From DATFRX01 sp035630615 (GTDB taxonomy: Bacteria; Actinomycetota; Actinomycetes; Propionibacteriales; Nocardioidaceae): a stretch of 16,732 nt of DNA. Shown here one piece after another: positions 13,532 through 16,732 of this stretch (positions are counted from its first letter, which is position 1; each line of letters begins with the position of its first letter). Made by a program: the position numbers and the translations under genes. Location of the stretch: the NCBI GenBank assembly GCA_035630615.1, contig DASQKI010000119.1, positions 1 through 16,732 on the forward strand, in the 5' to 3' direction. The notes beneath the pieces are model-generated. The model was given only the letters and a program-made list of their open reading frames with translations, made no database searches and was not told the DNA's origin.

Positions 13532-13551
13532 CCCCGGATCGGAGGCCGGGG
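13532..13551. other. Second stem-loop before rpsM
   Basis: CCCCGG (13532-13537) and CCGGGG (13546-13551) flank an 8-nt loop, beginning 5 nt after the 12-bp hairpin. It is GC-only, and its last base abuts the third stem. Part of the same rpmJ-rpsM leader. Confidence 0.4.
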
Positions 13552-13572
13552 CCCTGCCCGAGGCAGGCAGGG
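13552..13572. other. Third stem-loop before rpsM
   Basis: CCCTGCC (13552-13558) pairs with GGCAGGG (13566-13572) across a 7-nt loop. It directly abuts the second stem, so the two could stack coaxially in RNA. It ends 48 nt before the rpsM ATG, leaving the AGGAAGGA SD (13602-13609) open. Confidence 0.45.
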
Positions 13573-13619
13573 ACGCGTCACGTCCGACACCTCCGCATGA
13601 CAGGAAGGACACCGCCTCC

Positions 13620-14000
13620 ATGGCACGCCTCATCGGTGTCGACCTCCCGCGCGACAAGCGTCTCGAGGTCGCACTCACCTACATCTACGGAATCGGTCGT
13701 ACCCGCGCCCAGGAGACCATCGTGGCCGCCGGGGTCAGCCCCGACATGCGCGTCCACGAGCTGGGCGACGAGGAGCTGGTGAAGCTTCGCGACCACATCG
13801 AGGCCAACTACCAGGTCGAAGGTGACCTGCGGCGCGAGGTGGCCGGCGACATCCGTCGCAAGGTCGAGATCGGCAGCTACCAGGGTCGTCGCCACCGCAA
13901 CGGCCTTCCGGTGCGTGGCCAGCGGACGCGGACCAACGCCCGCGGCCGCAAGGGCCCGAAGCGCACCATCGCCGGCAAGAAGAAGGCCATCAAGAAGTAA
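13620..14000 (+). CDS. rpsM: 30S ribosomal protein S13
   Basis: S13 sits at the top of the 30S head and bridges to the large subunit and P-site tRNA. The 126-residue product starts MARLIGVDLPRDKRLEVALT. It contains the YIYGIGRTRAQ helix-hairpin-helix region (21-31) and the signature GLPVRGQRTRTNARGRKGP (95-113), then a Lys-rich tail. The ATG at 13620 has AGGAAGGA 10 nt upstream. An upstream in-frame start at 13518 would lie inside the hairpin cluster and is unlikely. It leads the alpha block with rpsK, rpsD, rpoA and rplQ. Confidence 0.98.
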   Translation: MARLIGVDLPRDKRLEVALTYIYGIGRTRAQETIVAAGVSPDMRVHELGDEELVKLRDHIEANYQVEGDLRREVAGDIRRKVEIGSYQGRRHRNGLPVRGQRTRTNARGRKGPKRTIAGKKKAIKK

Positions 14001-14033
14001 ACGCCCACCAGCTTTCGTACGTGTAGGAGAAAC

Positions 14034-14438
14034 ATGCCCCCCAAGCCACGCCAGTCCGGCGCCAAGAAGGTGCGCCGCAAGGAGAAGAAGAACGTGACCG
14101 TGGGCCAGGCCCACATCAAGAGCACGTTCAACAACACGATCGTCACGATCACCGACCCCGGCGGTGCGGTGATCTCGTGGGCCAGCGCCGGGACCGTCGG
14201 CTTCAAAGGCTCACGCAAGTCCACTCCCTTCGCCGCGCAGATGGCCGCCGAGGCCGCCGGGCGTCGGGCCATGGAGCACGGAATGAAGAAGATCGACGTC
14301 TTCGTCAAGGGCCCGGGCTCGGGCCGCGAGACGGCGATCCGCTCCCTGGGCGCGGTCGGCCTCGAGGTCGGCACGATCCAGGACGTCACGCCATCCGCCC
14401 ACAACGGTTGCCGCCCGCCCAAGCGGCGCCGGGTCTGA
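14034..14438 (+). CDS. rpsK: 30S ribosomal protein S11
   Basis: S11 forms part of the platform near the mRNA exit. The 134-residue product has a basic N-terminus (AKKVRRKEKKN), then AHIKSTFNNTIVTITD and the conserved ending TPSAHNGCRPPKRRRV. The central KGSRKSTPFAAQMAAEAAG is also typical. TAGGAGAAAC places the SD (GGAGA) about 5 nt before the ATG. The spacer from rpsM is 33 nt, and 29 nt separate it from rpsD. Confidence 0.98.
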   Translation: MPPKPRQSGAKKVRRKEKKNVTVGQAHIKSTFNNTIVTITDPGGAVISWASAGTVGFKGSRKSTPFAAQMAAEAAGRRAMEHGMKKIDVFVKGPGSGRETAIRSLGAVGLEVGTIQDVTPSAHNGCRPPKRRRV

Positions 14439-14467
14439 CCCGCCGGTCGCGAGAGGAGAGCTAACCC

Positions 14468-15076
14468 ATGGCCCGTTACACCGGACCCATGACCAAGAAG
14501 TCGCGCCGGCTGGGAGTCGACCTGGTCGGTGGCGACCGCGCGTTCGAGCGTCGTCCGTACCCGCCCGGCCAGCACGGCCGCGGTCGGGTCAAGGAGAGCG
14601 AGTACCGCCAGCAGCTTCAGGAGAAGCAGAAGGCGCGCTACACCTACGGCGTGCTCGAGAAGCAGTTCCGGACCTATTACGACGAGGCGAGCCGTCGCCC
14701 CGGCAAGACCGGTGACAACCTGCTGCAGCTGCTCGAGGGGCGGCTCGACAACGTGGTCTACCGTGGCGGCTTCGCGCGTACCCGTCGGCACGCTCGCCAG
14801 CTGGTGTCGCACGGCCACTTCATGGTCAACGGCCGCAAGGTCGACATCCCGTCGTTCCAGGTGTCGCCGAAGGACATCGTCGACGTGCGCCCCAAGTCGA
14901 TCGAGATGACGCCGTTCATCGTCGCTCGGGAGACCCACGGCGAGCGCTTGGTCCCGGCTTGGCTCGAGGCGCTGCCCGGTCGGATGCGCATTCTCGTTCA
15001 CCAACTCCCGGTACGTCAGCAGATCGACATACCGGTTCAAGAGCAGCTCATCGTCGAGTACTACTCGAAGAAGTAA
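14468..15076 (+). CDS. rpsD: 30S ribosomal protein S4
   Basis: S4 starts 30S assembly on the 16S 5' domain. In E. coli it also represses the alpha operon by binding the rpsM leader (family knowledge). The 202-residue product begins MARYTGPMTKKSRRLGVDLV and has PYPPGQHGRGR (30-40). The S4 RNA-binding domain (about 92-153) includes RRHARQLVSHGHFMVNGRK. Only zinc-free sequence is seen, since no cysteines are present. GAGAGGAGAG about 8 nt upstream is a good SD. Confidence 0.98.
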   Translation: MARYTGPMTKKSRRLGVDLVGGDRAFERRPYPPGQHGRGRVKESEYRQQLQEKQKARYTYGVLEKQFRTYYDEASRRPGKTGDNLLQLLEGRLDNVVYRGGFARTRRHARQLVSHGHFMVNGRKVDIPSFQVSPKDIVDVRPKSIEMTPFIVARETHGERLVPAWLEALPGRMRILVHQLPVRQQIDIPVQEQLIVEYYSKK

Positions 15077-15099
15077 CGCGGCTGCTCTCCCACCCATTC

Positions 15100-15123
15100 G
15101 TGCCGTCATATAGCGGTCGGCAC
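15100..15123. other. Inverted repeat before rpoA
   Basis: GTGCCG (15100-15105) and CGGCAC (15118-15123) flank a 12-nt AT-richer loop. It lies 3 nt before GAAAGGAA, the likely SD of rpoA. A stem here could modulate rpoA relative to rpsD, but 6 bp with a 12-nt loop is modest. No promoter is convincing in the 62-nt gap. Confidence 0.3.
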
Positions 15124-15138
15124 CGAAAGGAATAGCAC

Positions 15139-16149
15139 ATGCTCATCGCACAGCGACCGACTCTGACCGAAGAGATCGTCAACGACTACCGTTCGCGGTT
15201 CACCATCGAGCCGCTCGAGCCGGGATTCGGCTACACCCTCGGCAACTCACTGCGCCGTACGCTGCTGTCCTCGATCCCCGGCGCGTCCGTGACGTCGATA
15301 AGGATCGACGGCGTGCTGCACGAGTTTTCGACCATCCCCGGCGTCGTCGAGGACGTCACCGAGGTGATCCTCAACCTGAAGAGTCTCGTCGTCTCGTCCG
15401 AGCATGACGAGCCGGTGACGATGTACCTGCGCAAGCAGGGTCCGGGCGACGTGACCGCCGCCGACATCGCGCCGCCGGCAGGCGTTGAGGTGCACAACGC
15501 CGACCTGAAGCTCGCCACGCTCAACGAGAAGGGCAAGCTCGAGATGGAGCTGGTCGTCGAGCGCGGCCGTGGCTACATCTCCGCCGTGCAAAACAAGTCC
15601 GGTGACGTCGAGATCGGCCGGATCCCGGTCGACTCGATCTACAGCCCGGTGCTGAAGGTGTCCTACAAGGTCGAGGCCACCCGAGTCGAGCAGCGCACCG
15701 ACTTCGACCGGCTGATCATCGACGTCGAGACCAAGCAGTCGATGCGCCCGCGGGACTCGATCGCGAGCGCCGGCAAGACCCTGGTCGAGCTGTTCGGCCT
15801 GGCTCGGGAGCTCAACGTCGAGGCCGAGGGCGTCGACATCGGTCCTTCGCCGGTCGACGAGCAGCTCGCCGCCGACCTGGCACTGCCAGTCGAGGACCTG
15901 AGCCTCACGGTGCGGTCGTACAACTGCCTGAAGCGTGAGGGCATCCACACGGTGGGTGAGCTGATCTCGCGCAGCGAGCAGGACCTTCTCGACATCCGCA
16001 ACTTCGGCGCCAAGTCGATCGACGAGGTCAAGGCGAAGCTCGCGGAGATGGGCCTCGGGCTGAAGGACAGCGCGCCGGGCTTCGACGCACGGGCGGCGAT
16101 GGAGTCGTACGACGACGACCAGAGCTTCGCCGAGGACGAGCAGTACTGA
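15139..16149 (+). CDS. rpoA: RNA polymerase alpha subunit
   Basis: The alpha subunit dimerises to seed RNA polymerase assembly and contacts promoters and activators by its C-terminal domain. In the 336-residue product the N-terminal domain (about 1-230) has EPLEPGFGYTLGNSLRRTLL (25-44), RIDGVLHEFSTIPGVVEDVT and FDRLIIDVET. The C-terminal domain (about 250-312) contains VRSYNCLKREGIHTVGEL and IRNFGAKSIDEV, including Arg259, probably equivalent to E. coli Arg265, which binds UP-element DNA. The end is acidic. SD AAAGGA is about 9 nt upstream of the ATG. rplQ follows after 25 nt. Confidence 0.98.
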   Translation: MLIAQRPTLTEEIVNDYRSRFTIEPLEPGFGYTLGNSLRRTLLSSIPGASVTSIRIDGVLHEFSTIPGVVEDVTEVILNLKSLVVSSEHDEPVTMYLRKQGPGDVTAADIAPPAGVEVHNADLKLATLNEKGKLEMELVVERGRGYISAVQNKSGDVEIGRIPVDSIYSPVLKVSYKVEATRVEQRTDFDRLIIDVETKQSMRPRDSIASAGKTLVELFGLARELNVEAEGVDIGPSPVDEQLAADLALPVEDLSLTVRSYNCLKREGIHTVGELISRSEQDLLDIRNFGAKSIDEVKAKLAEMGLGLKDSAPGFDARAAMESYDDDQSFAEDEQY

Positions 16150-16174
16150 CGCTTCAGCTGACAGGAGACCGTAG

Positions 16175-16732
16175 ATGCCTACCCCGACCAAGGGTGCGCG
16201 CCTGGGCGGGAGCCCGGCTCACCAGAAGCTGATGCTCTCGAACCTGGCGACCAGCCTGTTCGAGCACGGCCGGATCACGACGACGGAGGCCAAGGCCCGA
16301 CGGCTGCGGCCCTTCGCCGAGCGGCTGATCACGAAGGCGAAGCGGGGCGACCTGCACAACCGCCGTCAGGTGCTGCGCGTGATCCGCGACAAGGGCGTCG
16401 TGCACGAGCTGTTCACCGAGATCGCGCCGCGCTATGCCACCCGGCCGGGCGGCTACCTGCGCATCACCAAGGTTGGGCCGCGCAAGGGCGACAACGCGCC
16501 GATGGCGGTGATCGAGCTGGTCGAGGCACGGGAGTTCGTGGCGGGTACGCCGGCCGCGACTGCCACCCCGGCCGCCACCCCGGCGGTGACGCCGGCCGCC
16601 GCGCCGACCGAGACGGCGGACGAGGCCACGACCGAGTCGACGCCGGTCGACGAGGACGCGCGCGACGAGGAGGCCGCCGACGCCGACTCGGCCGAGGCGT
16701 CCGACGTTGACGAGGCGGACGAGGCGGACGAG
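16175..16732 (+). CDS. rplQ: 50S ribosomal protein L17, long tail, cut by window end
   Basis: L17 lies on the large-subunit surface close to the tunnel exit. I translated 186 residues without a stop, so the gene runs off the right edge. The core (about 1-122) shows TPTKGARLGGSPAHQKLMLS, RITTTEAKARRLRPFAERLI and KVGPRKGDNAPMAVIELVE, as expected. It is followed by a Thr/Pro/Ala-rich linker (about 124-146), then an acidic Ala/Asp/Glu-rich tail ending in repeats of DEA. The family core is about 115-130 residues, so at least 60 extra are present. GGAGA 7 nt upstream is the SD. Confidence 0.96.
   Translation, partial: MPTPTKGARLGGSPAHQKLMLSNLATSLFEHGRITTTEAKARRLRPFAERLITKAKRGDLHNRRQVLRVIRDKGVVHELFTEIAPRYATRPGGYLRITKVGPRKGDNAPMAVIELVEAREFVAGTPAATATPAATPAVTPAAAPTETADEATTESTPVDEDARDEEAADADSAEASDVDEADEADE
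16709..16732 (+). repeat. GACGAGGCG tandem repeat in the rplQ tail
   Basis: Two full units of GACGAGGCG plus a partial third unit reach the window edge, encoding Asp-Glu-Ala repeats in the L17 tail. It may continue past the edge. The 9-nt unit keeps frame, like the RGD units in rpsC. Confidence 0.75.

Noticed and set aside
13877..15109. A 410-codon - strand frame opposite rpsK and rpsD
   Set aside because: Antisense to two intact ribosomal genes, with no start signal or recognisable domain.
15109..15114. TATAGC as a -10 box for a separate rpoA promoter
   Set aside because: There is no plausible -35 at 16-19 nt upstream, and cotranscription with rpsD is standard. The sequence lies in the loop of a small inverted repeat instead.
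520..15594. The AAC codon context as avoidance of the GAAC/GTTC phosphorothioation motif
   Set aside because: GAAC is present at many places (after TCG, GCG, GTG, ATG codons), and GTTC is frequent on the same strand, so the motif is not avoided overall.
1..16732. An undescribed accessory system
   Set aside because: Every well-supported gene is part of the conserved S10-spc-alpha order. There are no transposases, toxin-antitoxin pairs, defence genes or unknown proteins longer than a few dozen residues.

Overview
The window is one continuous block of ribosomal protein genes, all on the + strand. It is the S10, spc and alpha operons joined in the standard bacterial order. The sequence is visibly GC-rich, with C or G at most third codon positions. 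It has several GTG starts, a zinc-binding S14 inside the spc segment, and map-infA-rpmJ after adk. These traits, plus protein sequences such as the S10, L22 and S4 reading frames, point to an actinobacterium. A Propionibacteriales-like lineage is my guess from resemblance only.

Layout: positions 1-128 are the leader before rpsJ. Positions 129-5735 are the S10 block: rpsJ, rplC, rplD, rplW, rplB, rpsS, rplV, rpsC, rplP, rpmC, rpsQ. Positions 5750-9999 are the spc block: rplN, rplX, rplE, rpsZ (zinc S14), rpsH, rplF, rplR, rpsE, rpmD, rplO. A 107-nt gap with an extended -10 promoter candidate leads to secY-adk-map (10107-12901). A 169-nt leader with a second promoter candidate leads to infA, rpmJ, rpsM, rpsK, rpsD, rpoA and rplQ (13071 to the right edge). 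rplQ is cut by the window end. No gap exceeds 300 nt. Many genes overlap by 1-4 nt (TGATG, GTGA, TAGTG), implying translational coupling.

The genes together supply much of both ribosomal subunits, the RNA polymerase alpha subunit, initiation factor IF1, the SecY channel, the N-terminal methionine-removing enzyme, and adenylate kinase. All core genes look intact.

I do not see a mobile element, CRISPR array, tRNA, or an undescribed multi-gene system. The second-look items are smaller. They are a cluster of stem-loops and a tiny cysteine-containing leader reading frame between map and rpsM, low-complexity charged tails on S3, L29, L22 and L17, a short duplication at the rplE/rpsZ junction, a strong codon-pair preference before AAC, and a substitution at a conserved site in L2.
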